DNA from: Alphaproteobacteria bacterium
GTDB lineage: Bacteria; Pseudomonadota; Alphaproteobacteria; Ferrovibrionales; Ferrovibrionaceae
Direction: 5' to 3'
Assembly: GCA_018336035.1 (NCBI GenBank)
Contig: JAGXRD010000103.1
Span: 1 to 52,105 of the forward strand
DNA: 52,105 nt
This document shows positions 1 through 9,159 of the stretch, piece after piece (positions within the stretch are counted from its first letter, which is position 1; the number at the start of each line of letters is the position of its first letter). Under the pieces are notes generated by a model, which was given only the letters and a program-made list of their open reading frames with translations, searched no databases and was not told the origin of the DNA. A program made the position numbers and the translations under genes.

Positions 1-34
1 CCCCATCCACGTCTTGTCACCCTAGAAAGTAAGG

Positions 35-67
35 CGTGGATGCCCGGGACAAGCCCGGGCATGACAA
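35..67. repeat. Palindromic intergenic repeat
   Basis: The arms TGCCCGGG (41-48) and CCCGGGCA (54-61) form a perfect 8-bp inverted repeat around a 5-nt loop, flanked by CGTGGA (35-40) and TGACAATGA. An outer TCCACG (6-11) also pairs with CGTGGA. From memory, very similar 'GTCATGCCCGGGCTTGTCCCGGGCAT' phrases are dispersed between genes in many alphaproteobacteria, so this is probably a small palindromic repeat. Lying just past the stop of the DUF2336 gene on the minus strand, it may also act as a 3' hairpin. Confidence 0.6.
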
Positions 68-84
68 TGATGGATAGGGTTTTT

Positions 85-1320
85 TCAGAGCCCCAATATC
101 TTCAGCTGATCCTGCAACTCGGCTTCCGACATCGGATAATCCGACCCATTGCGCGCATTCAGCATCATGCGCGGCGGCACGCGAGCGAGGTCACGCTGGA
201 TCATCACGGCGGTGCGCATCGAGAATTTGGCGCGCCAGACCAGCGCCGTGATCAGCCGGCCGTTGCGTACCTCCATCGCTTTCTGGATCACTGACAGCGG
301 GATACGGCCATTCTGGATCAGCGACTGCAGCACGAAATTCCTGTCGCCGCGTTCGATGGCATCCTGCACCATATCGTTGTCGAGCTTCTTGTCCTTGATC
401 AGTTTCTTGACCTTCAGCTCCGCCTCGGCCATCGGCGTCTGCGCATCGCCATCGCCATCGGCTTCTTCCAGCGTCACTTCCAGGCGCTTTTCCATCACCT
501 GCTTCACTTCGGCCAGCGTATCCGCCGACAGGTCCTTGCGGCTGGCCAGCATCTTGAGCAGCGAACCGGCAACGAAGCCCGCGATGCGCTTGGCGGCGCC
601 GCCCGGCAGGTTGGGTCGATGCACCAGCGGCTCATGCCAGGTCTCGATGCCGGGCGCGGAATCCAGAATGAGGTCCAGCGTCTCCTCGCGGATCTGCGCC
701 GAGTCATTGGCCAACAGTGCCGTCACGGCCGACACGTCGCGCGTCTGCACAATCGCATCCGACACGCCGGACGAAAGTCCGACGCGGCGGGCAATCGCCG
801 ACAGCGCGCCGGAATGCGCCGAACTGGAGACGATCTCGCGCAGGTCGTCATCGGTCAGCACCGGCGAGAATTGCAGCACCGGCGCTGAGACGATCACCTC
901 GACATCGAGCGCCAGCTGCTTGACCAGATGATGCGGGACATTGACCGCCGATTTCAGCGCCTCTGACAGCGCGGCACGGATGCGGGCCAGTTCGTCCTGT
1001 GCCAGCAGTTCCAGCGTTTGGATCGCCAGTTCTCGCGCCTTGCCGGCCTCGTCTTCCGGCAGATCGGGCAGCAGGCGCGCCACCTTGGCAGCCAGGCGAT
1101 GCCGCACTTCCTCGGACTCGTCATTGGCCAGCAGCAGATGCGCTTGCGCCGGGGTCGCCTCGTTATCGGCGATGGCGCGGCGCACTTCCTCGGCCTGGTC
1201 GATGGCGAGATAATAGAGGATCTCCGGCTGGGTGTCGGCGCGGGTGGCAAGCTTCAGCCGCTCGGCTGCATCCGCCGAGGCCGCCAGCGCTTTCGCCTTG
1301 TCGTAATCGATCCCGCTCAC
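85..1320 (-). CDS. DUF2336 domain-containing protein
   Basis: A 411-residue soluble protein of helical repeats, with a run of short alpha-helical units such as EEVRRAIADN and EEVRHRLAAK in the first 80 residues. This matches the HEAT-like DUF2336 family of alphaproteobacteria, whose biochemical role is not established. There is no signal peptide or membrane segment. The start is GTG, and it overlaps the stop of the upstream diguanylate cyclase gene (GTGA), so the two are translationally coupled. That coupling suggests a role in the same signalling output, which is an inference. The family call is fairly secure; the function is unknown. Confidence 0.8.
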   Translation of the reverse strand: MSGIDYDKAKALAASADAAERLKLATRADTQPEILYYLAIDQAEEVRRAIADNEATPAQAHLLLANDESEEVRHRLAAKVARLLPDLPEDEAGKARELAIQTLELLAQDELARIRAALSEALKSAVNVPHHLVKQLALDVEVIVSAPVLQFSPVLTDDDLREIVSSSAHSGALSAIARRVGLSSGVSDAIVQTRDVSAVTALLANDSAQIREETLDLILDSAPGIETWHEPLVHRPNLPGGAAKRIAGFVAGSLLKMLASRKDLSADTLAEVKQVMEKRLEVTLEEADGDGDAQTPMAEAELKVKKLIKDKKLDNDMVQDAIERGDRNFVLQSLIQNGRIPLSVIQKAMEVRNGRLITALVWRAKFSMRTAVMIQRDLARVPPRMMLNARNGSDYPMSEAELQDQLKILGL

Positions 1321-2663
1321 GTCTGATCCTCGTTGCCGGGCCCAGCATCAGGCAGCGGCGCAATATGGCTGCGCCCCTTGCCGCCCTTCTTGGCGGCATA
1401 CATCGCCTCGTCGGCGCGGGCAATCAACGCCTCGGTGGTTTCAAGTTCATCCAGCCGGGAGAATACCGCGCCGACCGACAGGCCGAGCGGGAAACCCTCG
1501 ACGCCGAACTGCGCGTCCAGTTCGCGGCCGATCTCGTGCAGGCGCTGGCTGATCGACTCCGCTGCATTGCGGTCGGTTTCCTCAAGCCAGAGCAGGAATT
1601 CATCGCCGCCGATGCGTGAGGCGAGGTCGACGCCACGCATCAGCCGCTTGGCCGCATCGGCAACATACACCAGCACATCGTCGCCGACCTTATGGCCGCG
1701 CACGTCGTTCACTTTCTTGAAATTGTCGAGATCGAAATAGATCAGCGTGCCGCGCAGCTTGTTGCGCAGATGGCGGCCCAGGCGCTTTTCCAGCTCGGTC
1801 AGGAAAGCCCGGCGATTGAGCAACCCGGTCAGGCCATCGGTGCTGGCGAGTTTATTCAGCTGTTTATGCGCGCGTCGCAGCGCATCGACGCGCTCGCGCG
1901 CCTCGGTCACATCCCGGGCGACACCGCGCGCACCCAGCCAGTTGCCCTGCGGATCGCGCACCGGCAGACAGGAAACCTCAAAGCAGCCGACCGTGCCGTC
2001 CTTGCGCTGCAGGAAAATCTCGGTGGCCTCCTGCGCCACCTGCGCCTCGAACGGCAGCAAGGCCGGCACCGGCGTATCGGCGCTGTGTGCGGCCACCAGC
2101 TCGCTGGCATTGCGGCCTTCCAGCTCGCGCGCGGTATAGCCCAGCGCACCGCGCGGCGACACGAAGCCGAGCCGGCCGTCCGCCTTGGTCTCCCAGGCGA
2201 AATCGGTGGAGCAGGACACCAGGTCCTTGAACAGCTGGCGCGACTGCATCAGCGCATTGATCAGGTTGCGCTCCAGCGTGCCGTCGCGCGCCAGCAGCAG
2301 CAGGCGGCGATCGGAGCCTTCGCCCATCGGGATCAGCGTCACCTGTAAGGCCGTGCCGCCGCGCGGGCCGGGCAGGTCGGCGCGGTCCTGCCGCATCTGG
2401 CCGTCGCGCAACGCGGCGCTGATGGCCGCCGCCAGTCCGGGCAGTTTCTGTTCGGCTAGCGCATCGAGCAGCGGTTCGGCCGCCGTGTTGGCCAGCAGCG
2501 CCGCGCCGTCGCCGGCCAGCAGCGCCGCCGCGCCGGGAAATTGCGGCACCAGCTGGGCCGGGTCGAGTCCCCCTCCCTGCGCTGCTGCTGCGGTTTCCTG
2601 TGCTGCCTTGGCCAAAGCCTGTCCCTTGCCTGTGACGGGCTTTGCCGCCCGGATGCTCGCCAT
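1317..2663 (-). CDS. PAS-GGDEF diguanylate cyclase
   Basis: A 448-residue protein predicted to make cyclic di-GMP from two GTP. Residues 1-140 are an Ala-rich poorly defined region, 145-258 a PAS domain with PAC-like end (GVARDVTEARER), and about 270-435 the GGDEF domain. The active-site loop GGDEF is intact at 352-356, and an RxxD inhibitory site (R343-D346) lies exactly five residues before it, so product feedback is expected. There is no membrane helix, so it acts in the cytoplasm. It is the first gene of a two-gene unit with the DUF2336 gene and is divergent from the HAD gene, with only about 30 bp between the starts. Confidence 0.9.
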   Translation of the reverse strand: MASIRAAKPVTGKGQALAKAAQETAAAAQGGGLDPAQLVPQFPGAAALLAGDGAALLANTAAEPLLDALAEQKLPGLAAAISAALRDGQMRQDRADLPGPRGGTALQVTLIPMGEGSDRRLLLLARDGTLERNLINALMQSRQLFKDLVSCSTDFAWETKADGRLGFVSPRGALGYTARELEGRNASELVAAHSADTPVPALLPFEAQVAQEATEIFLQRKDGTVGCFEVSCLPVRDPQGNWLGARGVARDVTEARERVDALRRAHKQLNKLASTDGLTGLLNRRAFLTELEKRLGRHLRNKLRGTLIYFDLDNFKKVNDVRGHKVGDDVLVYVADAAKRLMRGVDLASRIGGDEFLLWLEETDRNAAESISQRLHEIGRELDAQFGVEGFPLGLSVGAVFSRLDELETTEALIARADEAMYAAKKGGKGRSHIAPLPDAGPGNEDQT

Positions 2664-2693
2664 TTTAGCCGGAAGCCACTAAGCTGCGAAACC

Positions 2694-3425
2694 GTGATCT
2701 CCCAGCCATCCACACCCCTCCAGTCTTCCGCTACAGCACCGCTGGCCGGTGCTCCGTTGGCAGGTGCCGCCCTGCGCGACGCCCATACCTGGGTGTTCGA
2801 TCTGGACAACACGCTGTATCCCGCCGAATGCGCCCTGTTCGATCAGGTGCAACAGCGCATGGGCGAGTTCATCTCCACCACCTTCGCGGTGGATGCCGCA
2901 GCCGCAGCCGAGAAGCGGAAATATTTCTTCCAGAAGCACGGCACGACTTTGCGCGGCCTGATGGTCGAGCATGGTGTCGATCCGGTCGCCTTCCTGGATT
3001 ATGTGCATGATATCGACCTGAGCGTGGTGGCCGCTATGCCGGCACTGGCCGAGCAGCTGCAGCGCCTGCCCGGCCGCAAGCTGATCTACACCAACGGCAC
3101 CGTGGCGCATGCCGAACGCATCATGCGCAAGCTGGGCGTGCATCATCATTTCGAGGCGGTGTTCGACATCATCGCCTCCGACTACCTGCCCAAGCCGGAG
3201 ATCGCGCCCTACCGCACGATGCTGAAGGCACACGGCGTCGAGCCGGTCGGCGCGGTGATGGTGGAAGACATGGCGCGCAACCTAAAACCCGCCGCCGAAC
3301 TGGGCATGACCACGATCTGGGTACCGACCGCGGCCGCCTGGTCGAAACCTGACACCGACGACCAGTCGCATATCCATTACACCGCCCCCGACCTGACCGC
3401 TTTCCTGGCCGCTTTGCCGGCCTGA
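2694..3425 (+). CDS. HAD-family pyrimidine 5'-nucleotidase-like hydrolase
   Basis: A 243-residue HAD phosphatase resembling the SDT1/pyrimidine 5'-nucleotidase group, which removes phosphate from nucleoside monophosphates. The catalytic DxD is D36/D38 in FDLDNTLYP, motif II is the TNG of LIYTNGT, motif III the Lys of YLPKPE, and motif IV the acidic pair in [10 protein letters not shown] place the start at GTG 2694 ([10 protein letters not shown]); the frame stays open further upstream but would overlap the divergent cyclase gene. The first 30 residues before the HAD core are low-complexity, so a slightly later start is possible. Substrate is inferred from family only. Confidence 0.8.
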   Translation: MISQPSTPLQSSATAPLAGAPLAGAALRDAHTWVFDLDNTLYPAECALFDQVQQRMGEFISTTFAVDAAAAAEKRKYFFQKHGTTLRGLMVEHGVDPVAFLDYVHDIDLSVVAAMPALAEQLQRLPGRKLIYTNGTVAHAERIMRKLGVHHHFEAVFDIIASDYLPKPEIAPYRTMLKAHGVEPVGAVMVEDMARNLKPAAELGMTTIWVPTAAAWSKPDTDDQSHIHYTAPDLTAFLAALPA

Positions 3426-3453
3426 AACCCATGCTGGTCTGATCTCTGGCGGG

Positions 3454-3481
3454 TTGACTCGGAAAGCCTGCCGGCTATTGT
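3454..3481 (+). promoter_or_regulatory. Candidate sigma-70 promoter for dapD
   Basis: TTGACT (3454-3459) and TATTGT (3476-3481) are separated by 16 bp and lie about 40 bp before the dapD start. The match to the housekeeping consensus is reasonable but untested. Confidence 0.45.
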
Positions 3482-3522
3482 CTCGCGATCTCGCAGACCC
3501 GCATTTCGCAAGGATTTCCGCC

Positions 3523-4377
<855 letters not shown>

Positions 4378-4392
4378 CGCCTCAAGGTGGTG

Positions 4393-4450
4393 ACGCGCCG
4401 CCGCAGCCAGCTCCCTTTCGGTTGAAACTGCGGCGCGCACACCTTTCTTT
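4393..4450 (+). terminator. Possible terminator after dapD
   Basis: An imperfect GC-rich stem, CGCGCCGCCGCAG against CTGCGGCGCGC (with a bulge), is followed by the pyrimidine-rich run ACCTTTCTTT. The loop is long and the T run is interrupted, so this is only a moderate match to an intrinsic terminator. Confidence 0.35.
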
Positions 4451-4499
4451 AACGATGACCGGCGAGGCTCAAGAATCTAATCCCTTGAGCCCCGCCATC

Positions 4500-5090
4500 A
4501 TGACGATCCAAGAACCCAAAAGCCGCCGCATCGACCCGAGCGCCTTCCGCCGCTCCACCATCCTGGTGGCCGAGGGCGATCGCGGTCTGCGCCGCACCCT
4601 GCGCGACGTGCTGCTGGGCATGGGTTTTCCCTCCATCGTGCTGGCCAGCACGGCAGCCGAAACCATGCGCCAGATCGTCGAGCAGCGCCCCAGCGTGGTG
4701 CTGCTGGATCACAAGCTGCCCGGCACCAATGGCAGCGACGGTCTGACCCTGACCCGCCGGCTGCGCCGCGACAACGATCCGCTGCCGATCATCCTGATGG
4801 CCACTGCGCCCGATGTCGCCCTGGTGGCCGCCGCACGCGATGTCGGCGTCAACGAGATCGTGCGCAAGCCGCTGTCGATGGAAGGCCTGGTGCTACGCCT
4901 GATGCATGTGCTGCAGGTGCCGCGCAAATTCATCCGCAGCCCCGGTTTCGTCGGCCCCGACCGCCGACGTCTGGTCGACCGCCGCCGCAACGAACGGCGG
5001 GCCGAAACCCCGCTGCCGCCGGAACAGGAACGCCGCCAGAAGCCGAGCCGCCGCACCGCCGAACGCCGCAAGCCACCCAAATCGGCTTAA
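4500..5090 (+). CDS. Receiver-domain protein with basic GPDRRR tail
   Basis: A 196-residue single-receiver protein with no recognised output domain. Residues 20-138 form a CheY-like fold: the phosphoacceptor is D70 (VVLLDHKLPG), the switch Thr is T102 (ILMATAP) and the conserved Lys is K123 (VRKPLS). The acidic pair that binds Mg is degenerate (E25-G26 instead of two Asp), so phosphorylation may be weak. After the receiver comes PRKF...FVGPDRRR (141-157) and a strongly basic, disordered tail to the end. The same motif ends the receiver protein at 15823-16320, so they are paralogues. The start was chosen at ATG 4500; ATG 4455 is also in frame. Confidence 0.8.
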   Translation: MTIQEPKSRRIDPSAFRRSTILVAEGDRGLRRTLRDVLLGMGFPSIVLASTAAETMRQIVEQRPSVVLLDHKLPGTNGSDGLTLTRRLRRDNDPLPIILMATAPDVALVAAARDVGVNEIVRKPLSMEGLVLRLMHVLQVPRKFIRSPGFVGPDRRRLVDRRRNERRAETPLPPEQERRQKPSRRTAERRKPPKSA

Positions 5091-5114
5091 GTTTTCACGT
5101 AGAAAAAGCCAGCC

Positions 5115-5151
5115 AAAAAAAGGCCGGTCTGGGCGGGGAGCCGGACCGGCC
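5115..5151 (-). terminator. Terminator-shaped hairpin facing the minus strand
   Basis: GGCCGGTC (5122-5129) and GACCGGCC (5144-5151) are perfect complements around a 14-nt loop. Read on the minus strand, the stem is followed at once by seven T residues (complement of A5115-A5121), the shape of an intrinsic terminator. No annotated minus-strand gene ends here, so either antisense transcription is stopped or the shape is fortuitous. Confidence 0.45.
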
Positions 5152-5352
5152 GAGCAAGTTGGGGCCGGCGCTGACTCTGCACCGACGTCTTGCAGCCTAT
5201 CCGCCGGCCATGACTCTGGCGTGACGGGGCTGGTTTTGTTGTACTGGCTTCCGTGGGCGGCGAAAATTCGTTCGCTTGCATTACTGTTATTCCCCGCTAC
5301 AATCCGTCGCACAAAATGACCCGGCCGCCAGAGCCGCGGTCCGAGGATGTCC

Positions 5353-5360
5353 GGGGAGGA
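5353..5360 (+). promoter_or_regulatory. Shine-Dalgarno that sets the MarR start
   Basis: GGGGAGGA lies 9 nt before GTG 5370. It favours that GTG over the in-frame ATG at 5316 (upstream) and the one at 5382 (too far downstream). Confidence 0.7.
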
Positions 5361-5369
5361 CCATTCACC

Positions 5370-5984
5370 GTGCCAGCGCCCATGCGCAGCCCTGCCGTTC
5401 GCGGCAGCGCGAAATCCGACCGTCGCGGCACTGAAAGCCGCGTGGTGGATTACGGCACGCTGCCCGATCATGTCGGCTATCTACTCCGCCTTGCCCAGCT
5501 GCGGGTCTGGGAGGATTTCTACGGCCGCATGGGCGAGACCGGCGTCAGCCCGGCGCTGTTTTCGGCATTGATGCTGGTGCGGAGCAATCCCGGCATCCAG
5601 CAGAGCCGCCTGGGCGAAGCGCTCGGCGTCGCACGTTCCGGCGCCATGACCATGACCGACCGGCTGGAACGCCTCGGCCTGGTCGAGCGCCGCGCCGATC
5701 CGCATGACCGCCGCGCCTATGGCCTGTTCCTGACCGCCGACGGCGAGCGCCGCATGGCCGAATTCGTCGGCCGCGTGCAGCAGCATGACCGGCTGATCAA
5801 CCAGGTGCTGAGCCCGGACGAGCATCGCACCCTGATGCAGCTGCTGCACAAATTCGTGGCAGCACCCACGCCCATCGTCGAAGAGCGTCGCGCACAGGCC
5901 TCTGCGGGGCTTTCCGATCTCGACGGCGATCCAGTAGCATCGCGCACCAAACGCACCGTCTCTGCCGGACGGCGCGCATCTTAG
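5370..5984 (+). CDS. MarR-family transcriptional regulator
   Basis: A 204-residue winged-helix regulator. The MarR core covers roughly residues 28-170: a dimerisation helix (LPDHVGYLLRLAQ), the recognition region IQQSRLGEALGVARSGAMT and the wing RRADPHDRRAYGLFLT (108-122) with the family-typical DxR. About 25 residues before the core and 35 after it are basic and look disordered, making it longer than a typical MarR. GTG 5370 is chosen for its strong Shine-Dalgarno. It lies just upstream of, and codirectional with, the Liv-type transporter genes, so it plausibly responds to the transported compound or its CoA ester. That link is inferred from position only. Confidence 0.88.
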   Translation: MPAPMRSPAVRGSAKSDRRGTESRVVDYGTLPDHVGYLLRLAQLRVWEDFYGRMGETGVSPALFSALMLVRSNPGIQQSRLGEALGVARSGAMTMTDRLERLGLVERRADPHDRRAYGLFLTADGERRMAEFVGRVQQHDRLINQVLSPDEHRTLMQLLHKFVAAPTPIVEERRAQASAGLSDLDGDPVASRTKRTVSAGRRAS

Positions 5985-6019
5985 TCCTGAGGCATAACGG
6001 GTCATAAACGGAGGAAACC

Positions 6020-7252
6020 ATGAGCATCAAGCTTACCCGCCGCCAATTCGCGGCATCCGCGGCCGGCGCCGCACTGGTCGCCGGCTCGGCGCCCTTCAAC
6101 ATCGTGAAGGCGCAGACCGGCAAACTGAAAATCGGCTCGATCCATCCGCGTTCGGGCTTCCAGGCCCAGCTCGGCATCGCCTGCCAGCGTGGCATTGACC
6201 TCGCCCCGCGCGTGCTGCAGCAGCTTGGCATCGCCGCCGATGTCGAGATCATGAACGCCGACACGGAATCGAATGTCGACGTCGCCCGCGCCCGCGCGGA
6301 AAAGCTGATCAACGACGGCGCCAACGTGCTGATCGGCGCCTTCGACAGCGGGCAGTCGGCTGCCATCGCCCAGGTCGCCGAGCAGAAGGGCGTGCCCTAC
6401 ATCATCAACGTGGCTGCCGCGCCGCAGATCACCGAACAGGGCTACAAGTTCGTGTTCCGCAACTTCCCGACCGCGCCGATGCTGGTCGGCGACGGCCTGA
6501 ACCTGATGAAGGGCGTGTTCGAAAAGAGCGGCATCACGCCGAAGACCGCGGTCTTCATGCATGTGAACGACACCTTCGGCCAGTCGATGGCCGGTGCGAT
6601 CAAGGCCATGGCCCCGCGCTTCAACCTGCCGTTCCAGATCACCGAGACGATCTCTTACGACCCGCAGGCCAAGGATCTGTCGGTCGAAATCGCCAAGGCC
6701 AAGGCCACCGGCGCCGACCTGCTGATGCCGGTCACCCGCCTGAACGACGCCATCCTGATGATCCGCGAGATGGTGAAACAGCGTTGGGAGCCGAAGATCG
6801 TAATGAGCCCCGGCGCGCCGGGCTTCTACGAAGGTCAGTTCTACAAGACGCTGGGCAAGTTCTCGAACTACCTGCTGACCAACGTGCCCTGGTACAATCC
6901 GCGGTCCAGCATGACCCAGAAGCTGCTCGACGAGTTCACCAAGACCTACAAGGGTGAACTGTTCGAACTGAATGTCGGCTTCTCCTTCGAGGCCGTCATG
7001 GTCGCCGTGATGGCGCATAACGCCGCCAAGAGCACGGCCGGCGCGGCGCTGGCCGATGCGATCCGCAAGACCAACATCGCCGATCATGTGATGGCGGGCG
7101 GCCCGCTGCAGTTCGACGCCAAAGGCCAGAACGTCAACATCAAGTCGGTCACGCTGCAGAATCTCGACCAGCGCCCGAAGGTTGTGCTGCCGCTCGATAT
7201 CGCGGAAGACAACCTGACCTTGCCGCTGCCGAGCTGGCAGAAGCGGACCTAA
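6020..7252 (+). CDS. Liv-type ABC transporter substrate-binding protein (Tat signal)
   Basis: A 410-residue periplasmic binding protein of the Leu/Ile/Val-binding (peripla_BP_6) family. The N-terminus carries a twin-arginine motif, LTRRQFAASA, followed by a hydrophobic stretch ending near AQT, so export of a folded protein through Tat is likely. The mature part starts with KLKIGSIHPRSG, the usual first strand of this fold. GGAGG lies 6 nt before the ATG. It is the first gene of a five-gene importer (binding protein, two permeases, two ATPases). The ligand cannot be read from sequence: family members bind branched-chain amino acids, amides, urea or aromatic acids. A MarR gene just upstream leans towards an aromatic or organic acid. 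Confidence 0.9.
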   Translation: MSIKLTRRQFAASAAGAALVAGSAPFNIVKAQTGKLKIGSIHPRSGFQAQLGIACQRGIDLAPRVLQQLGIAADVEIMNADTESNVDVARARAEKLINDGANVLIGAFDSGQSAAIAQVAEQKGVPYIINVAAAPQITEQGYKFVFRNFPTAPMLVGDGLNLMKGVFEKSGITPKTAVFMHVNDTFGQSMAGAIKAMAPRFNLPFQITETISYDPQAKDLSVEIAKAKATGADLLMPVTRLNDAILMIREMVKQRWEPKIVMSPGAPGFYEGQFYKTLGKFSNYLLTNVPWYNPRSSMTQKLLDEFTKTYKGELFELNVGFSFEAVMVAVMAHNAAKSTAGAALADAIRKTNIADHVMAGGPLQFDAKGQNVNIKSVTLQNLDQRPKVVLPLDIAEDNLTLPLPSWQKRT

Positions 7253-7291
7253 TCCACTGTCAACCACGCGACACCATTTTCGAAGAAACCG

Positions 7292-8161
7292 ATGCCTGCT
7301 GAATTAATCCTTACTGTTGCCGTACAGGGCATCCTGACCGGACTGGTCTACGGCCTGATGGCCTTAGGCCTTTCGGTCATCTTCGGAGTGGTGCGCGTGG
7401 TCAATTTTGCCCATGGCGAAATGATGACGATCGCGTCTTATGCCGCGATCGTTGCTTTCGGCGCCTGGAATATCGATCCTCTGGTGTCGATGATCCCGAT
7501 TGCCGTCCTGCTGTTCGCGATGGGCTATGCGATGCAGGCGGCGCTGATCAATCCCTTCATCAACCGGCCTGAACACAGCCAGTTCATCCTGCTGGCCGCC
7601 GTGGCGATCATCATGGTCAACGGCCTGCTGATGATCTTCGGGCCCGACGCCCGCAACGTGCTGGTCGATTACGCGCTCGACTCGATTGAAGTCGGCCCGC
7701 TGCTGATCGACAAGGTGCGCGTGATCACCGCCGTGCTGGCACTGGCGATCACCGCCGGGCTGTTCGCCTTCTTCAAACTCAGCCGTATCGGCAAGGCGAT
7801 CCGCGCCTGCGCCGACAACCATATGGGCGCGCTGGTCGTCGGCCTCAACGTCAAGCGGCTTTATGCGCTGACCTTCGGCATCGGATCGGCCATCGTCGGC
7901 GCCGCCGGCGCGATGATGACCCTGCTGATCGACACCACGCCAAACGTCGGGCCGGTCTTCACCCTGCAGGCCTTTGTCATCGTCATCATCGGCGGGCTGG
8001 GCTCGATGCCCGGCGCGCTGCTCGGCGGTGTGCTGATCGGCCTGACCGAAGCGATGGCCGGGCTGTTCTTCGCACCGTCGGCCAAGACCATGTTCGGTGT
8101 CGCCATTCTCATTCTGGTTCTTCTGTTCAGGCCCCAGGGCCTGCTGGGACGTAAGGCATGA
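7292..8161 (+). CDS. Branched-chain-type ABC permease, LivH family
   Basis: A 289-residue inner-membrane protein with about eight hydrophobic helices. The N-terminal segment YGLMALGLSVIFGVVRVVNF followed by AHGEMM is the classic LivH signature, and GGLGSMPGALLGG near 235 is the conserved cytoplasmic loop that contacts the ATPases. It forms the transmembrane pore with the LivM-like protein encoded immediately downstream, whose start overlaps this stop (ATGA). There is a short gap of 39 bp after the binding-protein gene. Function as a transporter subunit is secure; the substrate is unknown. Confidence 0.92.
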   Translation: MPAELILTVAVQGILTGLVYGLMALGLSVIFGVVRVVNFAHGEMMTIASYAAIVAFGAWNIDPLVSMIPIAVLLFAMGYAMQAALINPFINRPEHSQFILLAAVAIIMVNGLLMIFGPDARNVLVDYALDSIEVGPLLIDKVRVITAVLALAITAGLFAFFKLSRIGKAIRACADNHMGALVVGLNVKRLYALTFGIGSAIVGAAGAMMTLLIDTTPNVGPVFTLQAFVIVIIGGLGSMPGALLGGVLIGLTEAMAGLFFAPSAKTMFGVAILILVLLFRPQGLLGRKA

Positions 8162-9159
8162 TCGCGCGTCTTCTCCATGGCGTGCCCAAGCGCGCCCTGA
8201 TCCTGCTCGGCCTGCTGCTGGCCTTCCTGCTGGTCGCGCCGCTGTTCGTCGGCAACTACATCCTGTCGGTCCTGATCCTGGTGCTGTATTTCGCCTATAC
8301 CGGCCAGGCCTGGAACGTGATGATGGGCTTTGCCGGCCAGCTCAGCCTAGGCCATTCGCTCTATGTCGGCCTCGGCGCCTATACGGCTGCAGCACTTTAT
8401 GTGCATTTCGGCATTGGCCCCTGGGCCGGCGTCTGGATCGCCATCATCATCAGCATGGCGGCCGGCCTGGTGATCGGCTTTCTCGCCTTCCGATTCGGCA
8501 TCGGCGGCGTCTATTTCGCCCTGCTGACCATCGCCTTCGCTGAATTCACCCGCGTCGGCTTCGACCATTTCATGTGGGTGAACGGCTCGGGCGGCTTCTT
8601 CCTGCCGGTGACGCAGTACAGCGTGAACGACCCGCTCAACCTGCGCGGCTCGCCGATGATGTTCTATTACATCCTGCTGACCATCACCGTGCTGGCCTTC
8701 ATTTTCTGCCGCTGGCTGCTGACCGGGCGCATCGGCTATTACTGGCTGGCAATCCGCGAGGAGCCTGAAGCGGCACAGACGCTGGGCATCAACATCTTCC
8801 GCTACAAGATGATCGCCGTGGCGATCTCGTCCGGCATGACGGCGCTGAGCGGCGTGTTCTTCGCCTTCTATTACAACAACCTCTTCCCCGAGCAGATTTT
8901 CAGCATGAACCGCTCGATCGAACTGATCCTCGGGCCGATCATCGGCGGCGTCGGCTCGCTGTTCGGGCCGATCCTCGGCGCCTTCGTGCTGACCGCACTG
9001 GCCGAGGCGCTGAACGACATCATGGTGGCGCTGGGCTATGAACTGCCGGGCGTGAAGCTGGTCTTCTACGGCTTCTGCCTGCTGTTCGTGGTGATGTGGC
9101 TGCCCAATGGCATCTGGCCGCCGCTGCGCAAATGGCTGAAGCTGGAGGACCGCTCATGA
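8158..9159 (+). CDS. Branched-chain-type ABC permease, LivM family
   Basis: A 333-residue polytopic membrane protein and partner of the LivH-type permease. Family landmarks are GQAWNVMMGFAGQLSLGH (the LivM signature near residue 50), AIREEPEAAQTLGINIFRYK (cytoplasmic loop binding the ATPase) and GGVGSLFGPILGAF near the end. It starts inside the LivH stop and its own stop overlaps the LivG start, so the three genes are translationally coupled. Nothing about it is odd for the family. Confidence 0.92.
   Translation: MIARLLHGVPKRALILLGLLLAFLLVAPLFVGNYILSVLILVLYFAYTGQAWNVMMGFAGQLSLGHSLYVGLGAYTAAALYVHFGIGPWAGVWIAIIISMAAGLVIGFLAFRFGIGGVYFALLTIAFAEFTRVGFDHFMWVNGSGGFFLPVTQYSVNDPLNLRGSPMMFYYILLTITVLAFIFCRWLLTGRIGYYWLAIREEPEAAQTLGINIFRYKMIAVAISSGMTALSGVFFAFYYNNLFPEQIFSMNRSIELILGPIIGGVGSLFGPILGAFVLTALAEALNDIMVALGYELPGVKLVFYGFCLLFVVMWLPNGIWPPLRKWLKLEDRS

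Noticed and set aside
3454-3522. Earlier TTG start of dapD adding 23 residues
   Set aside because: No family counterpart; the region fits a promoter and leader, and ATG 3523 has its own Shine-Dalgarno.
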